Below are positions 1 to 8,338 of a stretch of DNA of 32,233 nt, one piece after another (position 1 is the first letter of the stretch; every line of letters starts with the position of its first letter). The notes under the pieces are model-generated. The model was not told where the DNA came from, made no database searches, and saw only the letters and a list, made by a program, of their open reading frames with translations. The position numbers and the translations under genes were made by a program. The DNA comes from Polyangiaceae bacterium (GTDB taxonomy: Bacteria; Myxococcota_A; Polyangia; Polyangiales; Polyangiaceae): NCBI GenBank assembly GCA_020848455.1, contig JADLAB010000571.1, forward strand, positions 1 to 32,233, read 5' to 3'.

Positions 1-93
1 GCCCGTGCGGCGGTAGACCTAGAGCACGAGCCCATCGGTCATCTCGAACACCTGATGGTTCCGGCGATCCCGGCTCATGGCGCGACCCACTGT

Positions 94-180
94 AGCCTGA
101 AGCCGGTAGCCCGAAGCCACGAGTGTTTCGCCCGAAAGGGCGAAACACGAGTTGGAGCGAGGAGCCGGAGCCTGGAGCCC
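94..180. repeat. Heptad repeats flanking a perfect hairpin
   Basis: Positions 94-121 are four 7-bp units of the form AGCCNNN in tandem. Positions 154-180 hold a second run of roughly 7-bp units rich in GGAGCC. Between them lies an 11-bp perfect inverted repeat with a GAAA loop (123-148). On the minus strand the order is GGCTCC-type heptads, hairpin, GGCT-type heptads. It lies about 55 bp beyond the stop of the last gene of the secretion operon. It could be a dispersed intergenic repeat element or a structured 3' end. I cannot tell which from one copy. Confidence 0.55.
123..148. terminator. 11-bp perfect stem-loop with GAAA loop
   Basis: The arms GTGTTTCGCCC and GGGCGAAACAC pair perfectly around the tetraloop GAAA. 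GNRA loops stabilise RNA hairpins. It lies downstream of the BtpA-family gene on the minus strand and could end or protect the secretion operon transcript. No T-run follows on either strand, so it is not a classical intrinsic terminator. The terminator role is inference. Confidence 0.35.
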
Positions 181-234
181 GTCGCCCCGTTTCGTGCGAC
201 GCGGGTGGGGCGCAGCGGTGCGGCGCGCAGCGCC

Positions 235-1041
235 TCAGTCGCCGGGACGTGCGCGCCGAAATGCCTCCGCGAAGCGGCGTGCCGCGTCGAAGTCCACCGG
301 GTCGCCGGCGTGGCCGCTCCTGCGCAAGCACGAGCCCACGATGATGCCGTGGGCGGTGGCGTACCGGCCGAGGTTCTCGGGCGTGGCCCCGCTCGCGACG
401 TACACCGGCCGGTCGACCGCGCGGGCGACCTCCTCGAGCTCGCTCGGCGCGACGGCGCTTCCGGTGGCCTTGCCGGTGACCAGCAGGGCGTCGGCGAGGC
501 TGCGCTCGGCGAGCTCGCGGGCCTCGTCGAGCAGCGGGCGGAAGCCGGCGGAGTGCTTGACGTCGACGTCGCAGAACAACGCGACGTGCTCGAGCCCGAG
601 GGCACGGCGGGCGCGCAGGGTCTCGTGCGCACGGCCCTCGACGAGGCCCTGATCGGTGACCCGGGCGCCGCTGTGGACGTTGATCCGCACGAACGCTCCA
701 CCCGCCGCGAGCGCCAGGGCGAGCGCGGCCTCGGCGTCGTTGCGCAGCACGTTGAGGCCGAGCGCGAGGCGCGGAGCGGCCTGTCGTACCGCGAGCGCGC
801 ACGCCGTCATGGCGCTCACCGTGACCGCCGGGACCGTGCCCGGGTAGAAGGGCGCGTCGCCGTAGTTCTCGACGAGGACGGCGTCGAAGCCCGCCTCGGC
901 GAGCGCGCGCGCGTCGGCAGCTGCGGCGTCGACCACGGCGGCTAGCGAAGCGCCGGCGCGGGGGCTCCCCGGCAGCGGTGCGAGGTGCACGACGCCGACG
1001 AGGCGCGGCAGCGCCGTCCGGATGGCGGGGCGTGGGCTCAC
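235..1041 (-). CDS. BtpA/SgcQ-family TIM-barrel protein
   Basis: This 268-residue protein matches the BtpA family (named for a cyanobacterial photosystem I biogenesis factor, also SgcQ in enterobacteria). The hallmark VGVVHLAPLPGSPR is at residues 15-28. Further family-like segments are VENYGDAPFY (58-67), VRINVHSGA (118-126), CDVDVKHS (157-164) and the barrel end YVASGATPENL (214-224). The start is GTG at 1041, with a GAGG ribosome site overlapping the gspN stop, 7 nt upstream. The gene is therefore probably translated with gspN as the last cistron of the secretion operon. Outside phototrophs the family function is not settled; a nucleoside or sugar-phosphate TIM-barrel activity is only a guess. 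A role in secretion is not implied by the sequence and may be only co-transcription. Confidence 0.85.
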   Translation of the reverse strand: MSPRPAIRTALPRLVGVVHLAPLPGSPRAGASLAAVVDAAAADARALAEAGFDAVLVENYGDAPFYPGTVPAVTVSAMTACALAVRQAAPRLALGLNVLRNDAEAALALALAAGGAFVRINVHSGARVTDQGLVEGRAHETLRARRALGLEHVALFCDVDVKHSAGFRPLLDEARELAERSLADALLVTGKATGSAVAPSELEEVARAVDRPVYVASGATPENLGRYATAHGIIVGSCLRRSGHAGDPVDFDAARRFAEAFRRARPGD

Positions 1042-1048
1042 GAGGACC

Positions 1049-2428
1049 TCATTCGGGTGCGTCGCCCTTGCCCTCGACGGGCGCGGGCGCGGTCGGCGGG
1101 GCCTCCTCGGGCGGGGCGGCACCGGTCGGCGGTTGCGGCTCTTCGGGCGGAGGCAGAGCCGGTGCGGCCGGAGGCGCCTCCTCGGGCGGGGCGGCGCCGG
1201 TAGGGGGCTGCCCGGCCGCCTCGCTGCGCCCCGGGAAGCTCGGGCGCGGCAGCTTGTTCGCGATCGACGGCCGGCCGGTCGGGCTCGTGCCGGTCGGCGC
1301 GGGAGCGGCGCCCGCGGCGGCACCGCCCTCTTCGTCGGCGGACTTCGGGTTCGTGCGCCCGCGCTTCGACGAAGGCCCGAGGCCGGGCTTGGCGGGCCGA
1401 GCCGGGGCGCTGCCCTGGGGCTGGAACTTGGGATCCGCGAGCGTGCCCGTCACGCGAAAGCCGTAGAACCCGTCGTCGCGCTTCGCGCGCTTCATGTCGG
1501 GGGAGCCGACCTCGAGCGCGGGCGGGAAGCTGTCGCCGGGCTTGCCGAGCAGGCTGCGCGTCGTGTCGTCGCGATCGCGGTAGCCGTCCGTGAAGCGGAA
1601 GCGCAGCGACAGATCGAGCTGCGAGCGGTTCCACGGCTCGCGGATGGTGATCTTGCCCTCGCCGATGATCTCGACGTCGCCGCCTTGCGCCGCGAACTCG
1701 TCGATGGTGAGCACGCCCTCCTTGGCCGTCGCGGTGAGGCTGAGGGTGCCGATGCGGGCCGGCGGCAGCGCGATGCCCTCGACCTTGGCCTTGCCGTCGC
1801 CGACGACGATGTCGTCGACCTTGAGATCGACCGTCCCCTCCGCCTTGCTGAACTTCCCCTCCTTGGGGGAGAGCACGACCTTGCCGTGGCCGAGCCCCGA
1901 CAGCGGCACCGGCAGCAGGGCCGCGAGCGGCTCCACCGTCGACAGGTCGAGGTGCTCGAGCTCGGCCAGGAGGTCGCCGCTCGAGCCTCCGTAGGGGAAG
2001 GTGCCGTGGAGCCTGCCGTCGAAGGCCTGCAGGTCGTAGTCGATGCGCACCCGGCCCGCGAGCAGGGGCAGGATCCGCACCCGGAGCGTGCCGCGCTCGA
2101 GCGTCACGACGCTCTCCTTCGGCTCGTCGGTGGCTGCGGCCTCGAGCGCCTTGGCGGCCGTCTTGTGCTTGCGGGGGATGTGGAGGCGGACGTCCTTCAC
2201 CTCGACGCCCGACAAGAGGTGGCCCGACAGCTCCCCGATCTCGAGGCGCATCGGCCCCGCCGAGCCCGGCTTGCGCGCGGCCGTGGCCTCGGAGCGCGCG
2301 AACTCCGCGAGGATGCGGTCCTTCACCTTGCCGAACGGGAAGGTGAGGTACGCGAAGAACACCAGGCACACGAGGTAGAAGACCGGATAGAAGGTCCACT
2401 TCGCGATCTTCCACAGGACGCGTTTCAT
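1049..2428 (-). CDS. gspN: Type II secretion system protein GspN
   Basis: The 459-residue product has a short cytoplasmic N-terminus, one membrane helix (about residues 12-30) and a periplasmic domain with repeated beta-rich LEIGELSGHLLSGVEVKD-like stretches, as in GspN. The last about 120 residues are low-complexity Pro/Ala/Glu/Gly and include a duplicated PPTGAAPPEEAPP segment. That tail is longer than the compact GspN of enterobacteria. GspN is an accessory inner-membrane component present in only some T2SS operons. Its position right after gspM, with a 4-nt ATGA overlap, supports the call even though sequence conservation in this family is low. The tail may cross the periplasm or peptidoglycan; that is inference. 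Confidence 0.82.
   Translation of the reverse strand: MKRVLWKIAKWTFYPVFYLVCLVFFAYLTFPFGKVKDRILAEFARSEATAARKPGSAGPMRLEIGELSGHLLSGVEVKDVRLHIPRKHKTAAKALEAAATDEPKESVVTLERGTLRVRILPLLAGRVRIDYDLQAFDGRLHGTFPYGGSSGDLLAELEHLDLSTVEPLAALLPVPLSGLGHGKVVLSPKEGKFSKAEGTVDLKVDDIVVGDGKAKVEGIALPPARIGTLSLTATAKEGVLTIDEFAAQGGDVEIIGEGKITIREPWNRSQLDLSLRFRFTDGYRDRDDTTRSLLGKPGDSFPPALEVGSPDMKRAKRDDGFYGFRVTGTLADPKFQPQGSAPARPAKPGLGPSSKRGRTNPKSADEEGGAAAGAAPAPTGTSPTGRPSIANKLPRPSFPGRSEAAGQPPTGAAPPEEAPPAAPALPPPEEPQPPTGAAPPEEAPPTAPAPVEGKGDAPE
1101..1201. repeat. 26-bp direct repeat within gspN
   Basis: Positions 1101-1126 and 1176-1201 are 26-bp copies with one mismatch, spaced exactly 75 bp (25 codons) apart. They encode the twice-occurring PPTGAAPPEEAPP segment in the GspN tail. 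The in-frame spacing suggests expansion by replication slippage or recombination within the coding sequence. Confidence 0.8.
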
Positions 2429-3126
2429 AGCGGCTGACCTCGGGTGGACGCGCTCGCCGGGGGACTCGACGCGCCGGCATCGGGGGCACCGGCGTCGACG
2501 CGGGTCGGCGCCGACCGCAGCGGCGGACGCGCGACGCCGGCATCGGCGCCGCCGTCCGGCGCGCCCGTGCTCGGCGCCGGGCCCTCGGCCTCCCCGCCCT
2601 TCTTGTCGTACGCCGAGACGCCGAGGTCGACGTCGTAGGCGTCGGGGCCCTCGCTGCGCGGCTTGACGTGCAAGAGGGTGATGGAGACGGGGTGACCGCT
2701 CTGCTCGATGCGCTCGAGCGTCTTGCCGAGGGCGAGGAGCCCCACGTTGCGCAGCTTGACCACCGTCATGCGCTCGGTGTAGCGCTTGCCGCGCGGCAAG
2801 GTCGGCCGATCCTTGCTCTCGGGCACATCGATGCCGTTGGCCTGGGCGGCGCTCTCGATGAGCGCACCGAGCGGCGGCGCCGGGCTCGCGTAGCGCAGGG
2901 CGAGGCTGTCGCGCTTCTTCTTCTGCTCGCCGAGCGCCTCGTCGGCCCGGTCGATCTGGCGCAGCGCCTTCCGGAAGGCTTCGTTCTGCGCGCGCGCGTC
3001 CTTGATCTGGAGGAACAGGAACACGGGCAGGCCGATCACCAGGAACAGCCCGAACAGAAGGCCGAGCACGGCGAGCATCCGTTGCTCGCGCGGCGAGAGC
3101 TTGCTCACGGTCGTGGCGCCGCTCAC
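2425..3126 (-). CDS. gspM: Type II secretion system protein GspM
   Basis: The product is 233 residues from a GTG at 3126 whose GTGA overlaps the gspL stop. An alternative GTG is at 3108. It has a short cytoplasmic segment with KLSPREQRM, one membrane helix (about 18-38), a charged helix likely to form a coiled coil (about 40-80) and a periplasmic ferredoxin-like region ending near SAYDKKGG. This is the GspM layout, in which the protein pairs with GspL to form the inner-membrane platform. The final about 60 residues are Asp/Ala/Pro/Gly-rich (GAPDGG, DAGAPDAGA) and probably disordered. The stop overlaps the gspN start by 4 nt. Confidence 0.88.
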   Translation of the reverse strand: MSGATTVSKLSPREQRMLAVLGLLFGLFLVIGLPVFLFLQIKDARAQNEAFRKALRQIDRADEALGEQKKKRDSLALRYASPAPPLGALIESAAQANGIDVPESKDRPTLPRGKRYTERMTVVKLRNVGLLALGKTLERIEQSGHPVSITLLHVKPRSEGPDAYDVDLGVSAYDKKGGEAEGPAPSTGAPDGGADAGVARPPLRSAPTRVDAGAPDAGASSPPASASTRGQPL

Positions 3127-4643
3127 TTGTCCGCTCCCGCGTCCGCCGCGCCCGTCTTGCGTCCGTCGCCTTCGCCGGCCGCGTCCTTCTTCTGGGCCTC
3201 CTCGTCCTTGTCGCCGGCGCCGCACTTCACGGACAGCTCGAGCACGTACTTCTGGCGCTCCGCGGTGCCCATCTTCGCCGTGCGCGTCACCTTGGCGTCG
3301 CGGAAGCAGGCGTGCTCGGCCATCTTCTTGCGGATGGTCTCGGCGTCACCCACGCTCGGCACGATGCCCTGCAGGGTGACGTTGCCGCGGTTGAAGTCGA
3401 ACTCGGCGATGTCGTGGACGATCTCCTTGGGGATGCGGCCCGAGAGCTCGAGCAGCACGTCGTAGGCGTCGAGCTCCGGCATCGGGTCGTCGGACTTGCC
3501 GCTCAAGGCCTCGTCGAGCAGATCCTCGGCGTGCTCGATGCTGCGCGTCTCCTCGCCGAGCACCTGCTTCGTGACCTCCGCGAGCTCGTTCTCGAGCGAC
3601 GTGCGCTCGGTCGACAGAGCGCGCAGCTCCGCGAACACGGAGAAGCCGAACGAGACGACGATGGCCGCGCCCAGGCCGGCCAGGAGCGGCGTCTTCTCGC
3701 GTAGGAAGCTGTAGCTCTCCTGGACGGCGAGCGAGCCGCGCCGCAGGTTGAGGTCGCCCGAGCGGCGCCCGAGCCCGAGCCCGAGACCGATCGCCTTGGC
3801 GAAGAGCCCCACCGAGGCCTCGATCCCGGGCCGGGGCTTCTCGAGCGCGAGCTGGGGCATGGGGCAGAGCACGAGACCGGTCTCGGCGAGCAGGAACTCG
3901 GCGAGGCCCTGCATCTCGCGTCCCGGCCCGACGGCGTACACCTCGCCGAGGGGCGGCCCGCCCCGCGCGCGCCAGGCGGCGAGGGTCTGCCGCAGCTCGC
4001 GCGCCCACACCTGGGCCGTGGCCGGCAGCCCGCGCATGCCGCGCGACAGCGTGCGGCAGAGCCGGGGCTCGCCGCCGTGCAGCACCAGGAAATCGGTGTG
4101 CGTCTCGGCGAGCTCCAGGACGGCGCGGTAGCCACCCGGCGCCACGCCGCGCAGGTGCGGGACGAGGTTGCAGAGGGGCAGGGCCCCGATGCCCACGCTC
4201 GCGGGCTCGGTACCGGTCGCGTGCTTGACGAGCTCGATGCACTGCCGCACGTCGTGCGCGTAGGCGACGCCCGCGAGGATCGGCAGCGTGCCTGCAGGGT
4301 CGAGCCCGGCGACCGGCCGGAGCACGCGGTGATCCATGACCCCGTCGTCGAGCTCGAAGGGTAGGGTCGCCTCGACCTCGAAGGCGAGCACGCTCGAGAG
4401 CTCGCGCCCCGCGGCAGCCGGCAGGTTGAGCAGGCGCACGAAGGCGCGCCCCCCGTCGAGGCCCACGGCCACGCCTTCGAAGCGCAGGCCGGCGACGGCC
4501 GTGCGCAGCGCCGCCGCCTGGGACTCGTGGGCGTCGTAGCGCTCCTCGCGCAGCGCCTCGATGGCGAGCCCGCGGTAGCGCGGCACCGTCAGCGCCACGC
4601 GCACGCTCTCGGCTCCCAGATCGATGCCCAACCACCTCGCCAC
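3123..4643 (-). CDS. gspL: Type II secretion system protein GspL
   Basis: This 506-residue protein has an actin-like cytoplasmic domain starting WLGIDLGAESVRVAL (residues 4-18), which resembles PilM. A DLNLRRG segment (297-303) precedes the membrane helix (about 317-339). A coiled coil (about 340-375) and a periplasmic ferredoxin-like domain follow. GspL recruits the GspE ATPase to the inner membrane and pairs with GspM. The start is GTG at 4643, with an AAGGAG site about 10 nt upstream. The gap to the gspK stop is 15 nt, one of the few non-overlapping junctions in this half of the operon. The last about 25 residues are Lys/Asp/Glu/Ala-rich and probably flexible. Confidence 0.93.
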   Translation of the reverse strand: MARWLGIDLGAESVRVALTVPRYRGLAIEALREERYDAHESQAAALRTAVAGLRFEGVAVGLDGGRAFVRLLNLPAAAGRELSSVLAFEVEATLPFELDDGVMDHRVLRPVAGLDPAGTLPILAGVAYAHDVRQCIELVKHATGTEPASVGIGALPLCNLVPHLRGVAPGGYRAVLELAETHTDFLVLHGGEPRLCRTLSRGMRGLPATAQVWARELRQTLAAWRARGGPPLGEVYAVGPGREMQGLAEFLLAETGLVLCPMPQLALEKPRPGIEASVGLFAKAIGLGLGLGRRSGDLNLRRGSLAVQESYSFLREKTPLLAGLGAAIVVSFGFSVFAELRALSTERTSLENELAEVTKQVLGEETRSIEHAEDLLDEALSGKSDDPMPELDAYDVLLELSGRIPKEIVHDIAEFDFNRGNVTLQGIVPSVGDAETIRKKMAEHACFRDAKVTRTAKMGTAERQKYVLELSVKCGAGDKDEEAQKKDAAGEGDGRKTGAADAGADK

Positions 4644-4658
4644 GAAACGCCTGCTCCT

Positions 4659-6086
4659 TTACTCGATGCGCCAGTAGACCACGTTCCCGAGCGGGTTCGA
4701 CACTAGCGCGCTCGACAGGGCGAGGGCAGCCTGGTCCGCGCTCGAGGCCGAAGAGCCCGGGGGCGGCGCGTTCGGGTCGCCGGCCGGCATGTAGCTCTGG
4801 AGATCGACCGCCTGGCGGAAGTCGACCACCGCCACGACGTCGACGCGCGTCTCGACGGTCTCGTCCTCGCTCACCTGGCGCTCGGCGATGCCCGTGACGT
4901 GGAAGCTGAACACCTTGCTCTCGGTGGCGATCATGTCGCGCACCTCGACGTCGCTGCGGAAGGTCACCGGCTGCACGCCGAACTCGGACAGGAAGGGGCC
5001 GATGAGCCCGCCGCCCTTCATCGTCTGCACGAAGTCCTTGCGGGACGGGAACAGCGGCGCCCCCATGGTGAAGCCGCGCACCAGCGTCACGCCCATGATG
5101 AAGCTCTGGGCCTGCACCGGGTCGACGCACATCGCGGCGTCGGTGGCGTTGGCGCAGATGATGGCGAGCAGGGTGAGCGGGCTCGCGGAGTTGACGTTGA
5201 CCGCGCCCTGACCCCACACCGTGAGCGCGCGGTCCTTGGGGTTGCCCCGCTCGGGCTCGACGAAGGTCGCCCAGAAGTCGTCGCTCATGCCGCGCACCAG
5301 GCGCAGCTCCTCGAGCGAGTCGTAGGCGGCGTTCTTGCGCATGTAGGGCTGGCCGATGTTCTGGTAGTAGTTGTCCTCGATGCCGCGCGTCGGCGTGGTG
5401 CTGTTCGGGTCGTCGCAGCCCTGGAGATCCTCGTCCGAGTCGGCCCAGTCGATGAGCGCCCCGCAGATGGTGCGCGGGTCGCTCGGCTGACCGTCGGCGT
5501 CGAGCGCCTCGAACAGCGGCTGGTACTGGGGCGAGCCCATGAGCGCCATGAGCTGCATCGAGAGCCTGAGCTCGCTGATGGCGTCGCCGCGCGCGCCCAC
5601 GTTGACGTTGAGCTTGCTGTCCTCGTCCGCCACCGTCAGCTCGAAACGCCCGCCGCTGAGCCCCAGGCTCTTGCCGGTCGACAGGTCGAGCTGCGCCAGT
5701 CCCTTGAAGGCCTCGGCGCCGGCCGCGTCGTTGAACGGGCCGAGGATCTGGTCGGCGAACTCCCACACCGGAATCTGCGGCGGCTTCATCTGGCCGCCCG
5801 AGCCCGCGCCGAGCAGCGCGAGCATCGGCGCCACGGCCTTGCGCACGGCGGGCTCGGTGGCGACGAGCAGGCGCGCCAGGTTCACGCCGCTCCTCGCGTT
5901 GTACTCGGCGATGAGCGCGTCGCGCTCGGACAACGCCGCGGCGAAGGTCGCGCCGCTGTCCTGCTGCACGTCGGACAGCAGGACCGCCATGACCGCGACG
6001 GCCCCGAGCACCACCACGAGCGCGGCCCCGCGCTCGTCGCGGCGCCGCGCGAGGAGGCGCCGGCGCAGGGTCGGACGGCGCCTCAT
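4659..6086 (-). CDS. gspK: Minor pseudopilin GspK
   Basis: This 475-residue protein is the large minor pseudopilin expected at the pseudopilus tip. The Arg-rich leader ends in RDERG, with predicted cleavage after Gly20. The following helix AALVVVLGAVAVMAVLL has Val at +5 instead of Glu, which is normal for GspK and marks it apart from GspG-J. The body carries the GspK signature around LIDWADSDEDLQG, then NYYQNIGQPYMRKNAAYDSLEELRLV-type helix-hairpin-helix features. The ATG at 6086 overlaps the gspJ stop by 4 nt. A Pro/Ala/Ser-rich patch (PNAPPPGSSASS) lies near the C-terminus. The call rests on size, motif and position between gspJ and gspL. Confidence 0.93.
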   Translation of the reverse strand: MRRRPTLRRRLLARRRDERGAALVVVLGAVAVMAVLLSDVQQDSGATFAAALSERDALIAEYNARSGVNLARLLVATEPAVRKAVAPMLALLGAGSGGQMKPPQIPVWEFADQILGPFNDAAGAEAFKGLAQLDLSTGKSLGLSGGRFELTVADEDSKLNVNVGARGDAISELRLSMQLMALMGSPQYQPLFEALDADGQPSDPRTICGALIDWADSDEDLQGCDDPNSTTPTRGIEDNYYQNIGQPYMRKNAAYDSLEELRLVRGMSDDFWATFVEPERGNPKDRALTVWGQGAVNVNSASPLTLLAIICANATDAAMCVDPVQAQSFIMGVTLVRGFTMGAPLFPSRKDFVQTMKGGGLIGPFLSEFGVQPVTFRSDVEVRDMIATESKVFSFHVTGIAERQVSEDETVETRVDVVAVVDFRQAVDLQSYMPAGDPNAPPPGSSASSADQAALALSSALVSNPLGNVVYWRIE

Positions 6087-6829
6087 CGGGTCGGCCTCGG
6101 CGCGGCCTGCGGGCTCGCGAAGGACAGGGGCACCTGCATCGGCAGCGATACCTTGGTCTCGAAGCGCGCGCTGTCCGAGCCGATGGCGTTGCCGAGCACG
6201 AGCACGATCGACACCTCGGACGGCAGGCGCAGGAACTGCCCGGCCGCCTGGGTGCTGTCCCAGCTGTCGAGCCAGCTGGCACTCACCGGGTCGTAGTACC
6301 GTAGCTCGAAGCGCTCCACGTCCTCGGCCATCACCTGCACCGTGCCGCCGTGGGCCGGGTCGGTGTCGATGTGCTTCGCCTCGCGGCGCACGAGGTCCTG
6401 CTTGCCGGTCGCGGGGTTGCGCGTGAGAAAGTAGGACAGCTCGTTCTGGTCCGACTCGTGGCTCTGGTGCGCGAGGCGGCGGTGCGAGAACGACGTGAAG
6501 TTCACGCGGCCGCCGGGGTGGTCGGCGATGCCGACGAAGGCGGTCTTGCGCACCACCTGCACCTGCGCGAAGGGCTCGTGCGCCGACAGGAACGCCATCG
6601 ACAGCTCGCGCGCCATGCGTGTCGTCGCGAGGCGACCCTGGGAGTAGCGGTCGTCCACCGTGGCCACGGCCTTGCTCGTGCGCCGCAGACCGTCGAGCGC
6701 GCCGTAGATGAGCAGGCTCATCATCGCGAGGATGGCGAGCGCGACCAGGACCTCGATCAGCGTGAAGGCCGTGGTGCCGGGCGTTCGCACGCGGCGGCTC
6801 CCGGGCTGGTCGTGGCGCGCGCGGCGCAT
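6083..6829 (-). CDS. gspJ: Minor pseudopilin GspJ
   Basis: The product has 248 residues. A class III prepilin leader of 21 residues precedes FTLIEVLVALAILAMMSLLIY, with Glu at +5. The residue before the cleavage point is Ala21, where Gly is the rule. GspJ forms the tip complex with GspI and GspK. The globular domain is beta-rich and includes ERFELRYYDPVSASWLDSW, matching the GspJ family pattern of a Y-D followed by a W-x-x-x-W segment. The start ATG at 6829 shares one base with the gspI stop (TGATG), so the genes are probably translationally coupled. Confidence 0.92.
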   Translation of the reverse strand: MRRARHDQPGSRRVRTPGTTAFTLIEVLVALAILAMMSLLIYGALDGLRRTSKAVATVDDRYSQGRLATTRMARELSMAFLSAHEPFAQVQVVRKTAFVGIADHPGGRVNFTSFSHRRLAHQSHESDQNELSYFLTRNPATGKQDLVRREAKHIDTDPAHGGTVQVMAEDVERFELRYYDPVSASWLDSWDSTQAAGQFLRLPSEVSIVLVLGNAIGSDSARFETKVSLPMQVPLSFASPQAAPRPTR

Positions 6830-7572
6830 CACCTGCCACCGTCCTTGCCGCCGCCCGGGTCCAGCATGGCGTCGGCGGCGGCCGCCTCGGCCGCCGCGGC
6901 CACGATGGCCCCGGCCTGGGAGGGATTGACCACCCACTGCACGAGCTCGAAGCCGTAGGTGCCGCCACCGGTCTCGGTCCACGTGAGCTTCACCGTGACG
7001 CGCCGCACCGAGGCCTCGAGCAAGAGCTTGAGGTCCGGGTACACCATGCCCATGACCATCGACGCGATGCCGGCGCCGGCCGACGCCGCGGCCGCGGCCG
7101 GGTCGTCGCCCGCGCCCGCGAGCAGCTGGGTCACGTCGTGCACGCCCGCGTCGGGCGGCAGGCTCACCTCGCCCTGCGAGGACTTGTTGAGCACGCCGAG
7201 CGCGCCGAGGTCGAGGTCGGAGTCGAGGTCGAGCTTGCCGAGCGCCGGATCGGGCAGCTCCGGCTTCTCGATGCTCCACTCGCAGCCGATGTCGTTCGCC
7301 TCCTGGCCTTCGCAGCACGCACCGCTCGCGTGGTCGTCCATCTCGCTGAAGCCGTCCTTCGCGAGGGCGATCTCGATCTCGGTCATCTTGCAGCGCGCGA
7401 GCCCGGTGGACAGCGCCAGGTAGCGCGCGTGGTTGGCCTCCTTCACGGGCGTGAACTGGGCGCTGATGACCGCCGTCACCGACAGGCCCAGGATGGCGAT
7501 CGCCACCAGCACCTCGAGCAGGGTGAAGCCAGGGCTCGCCGCCCGGCGCCGGCAAGGCATCGGGGCGCTCAT
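6829..7572 (-). CDS. gspI: Minor pseudopilin GspI
   Basis: The 247-residue product has a prepilin leader MSAPMPCRRRAASPG cleaved after Gly15, then FTLLEVLVAIAILGLSVTAVI with Glu at +5. This leader and helix, and its place between gspH and gspJ, identify GspI, which nucleates the pseudopilus tip with GspJ and GspK. It is about twice the usual GspI length of about 120 residues. The extra part includes a Cys-Cys pair (GACCEGQ) with a third Cys in DIGCEW, an Ala-rich segment (about 165-180) and an Ala/Gly tail. The late WTETGGGTYGFELVQWVV strands fit the end of a pseudopilin fold. The start overlaps the gspH stop by 4 nt. Confidence 0.9.
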   Translation of the reverse strand: MSAPMPCRRRAASPGFTLLEVLVAIAILGLSVTAVISAQFTPVKEANHARYLALSTGLARCKMTEIEIALAKDGFSEMDDHASGACCEGQEANDIGCEWSIEKPELPDPALGKLDLDSDLDLGALGVLNKSSQGEVSLPPDAGVHDVTQLLAGAGDDPAAAAASAGAGIASMVMGMVYPDLKLLLEASVRRVTVKLTWTETGGGTYGFELVQWVVNPSQAGAIVAAAAEAAAADAMLDPGGGKDGGR

Positions 7573-8333
7573 CGGCCCTCCGGGTCGCTGCGGTCGCTCT
7601 CGTCGCGCTCGTCGCGGACCTTGGGCAGGGTGTGCGCGCCGCTCTCCACCACCGCGCGTCCGGTGAGCGGCGACACGAGGATGGTGTAGATGTCGTCGTC
7701 CGTCGGCTCGTCGCCCCGCGCGATCTGGATCGCGGCGCGCTCGGTCTGCCCGCCGGGCCAGAAGTACAGGTACACGCGCCCGTCGCGCACCGGCTCCTCC
7801 TCGTGCCCGACCTCGATCTGGCGGAAGCGCACGCCGTCCTCGAGGCGCTTCTGGCTCTTGCCGTTGCCGTCGTCGTCCGAGAGCCCGAAGGCCTCGACGG
7901 CGTGGAAGCTCGGCCTCGGCGCGCGCGGGCCCTCCACGATGCGCTCGCCCGCCGCGATGGCCTCCGCCTCGAGCTCGTTGGCCGCCGCTGCGCCGCCGCT
8001 CTTCTCGTTCTTGCGCACCAGCATGCGCTTTTCGTCGCTCTGCTCGAGCGTCACCGTGCGCGCCTCGAAGTCGAAGGCGAGCCGGGTCGGTCGCGACGTG
8101 GCGCTCGCGTGGTTGTACGCCACGCGTATCGCGGCCGTCACGCCGCTCGAGCTCTGCTTCAGGCGCGCACCGCCGAGGGCGCCGGTGCCGAGCACCACGC
8201 CGCCCGTCAGGAGGACGACGAGCGCGATCGAGACCAGCACCTCGATGAGGCTCATGCCGCGCCGTCCGCGCGGTACGGCACGCCGCGGCGCGAGCCGCGA
8301 GCGCGAGGCCGTCCCGAGGGCGGTGCGCGGCAT
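7569..8333 (-). CDS. gspH: Minor pseudopilin GspH
   Basis: The 254-residue product has a 26-residue basic leader ending PRGRRG, then MSLIEVLVSIALVVLLTGGVVLG with Glu at +5, so it should be processed by prepilin peptidase. The position after gspG and the domain size fit GspH, which lies between the tip complex and the GspG shaft. The soluble part has an Ala/Glu-rich insert (about 112-135), then YLYFWPGGQTERAAIQI and a C-terminal TGRAVV strand, as GspH/FimT folds often end. The tail is acidic and Arg/Asp-rich (RDERDESDRSD). The gap to gspG is 5 nt. Confidence 0.9.
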   Translation of the reverse strand: MPRTALGTASRSRLAPRRAVPRGRRGMSLIEVLVSIALVVLLTGGVVLGTGALGGARLKQSSSGVTAAIRVAYNHASATSRPTRLAFDFEARTVTLEQSDEKRMLVRKNEKSGGAAAANELEAEAIAAGERIVEGPRAPRPSFHAVEAFGLSDDDGNGKSQKRLEDGVRFRQIEVGHEEEPVRDGRVYLYFWPGGQTERAAIQIARGDEPTDDDIYTILVSPLTGRAVVESGAHTLPKVRDERDESDRSDPEGR

Positions 8334-8338
8334 GGGGG

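Noticed and set aside
19-78. Minus-strand frame MSRDRRNHQVFEMTDGLVL at the left edge
   Set aside because: It ends in TAG after 19 codons, although coding-like sequence seems to continue past the stop. It is too short and too near the window edge to call a gene or pseudogene.
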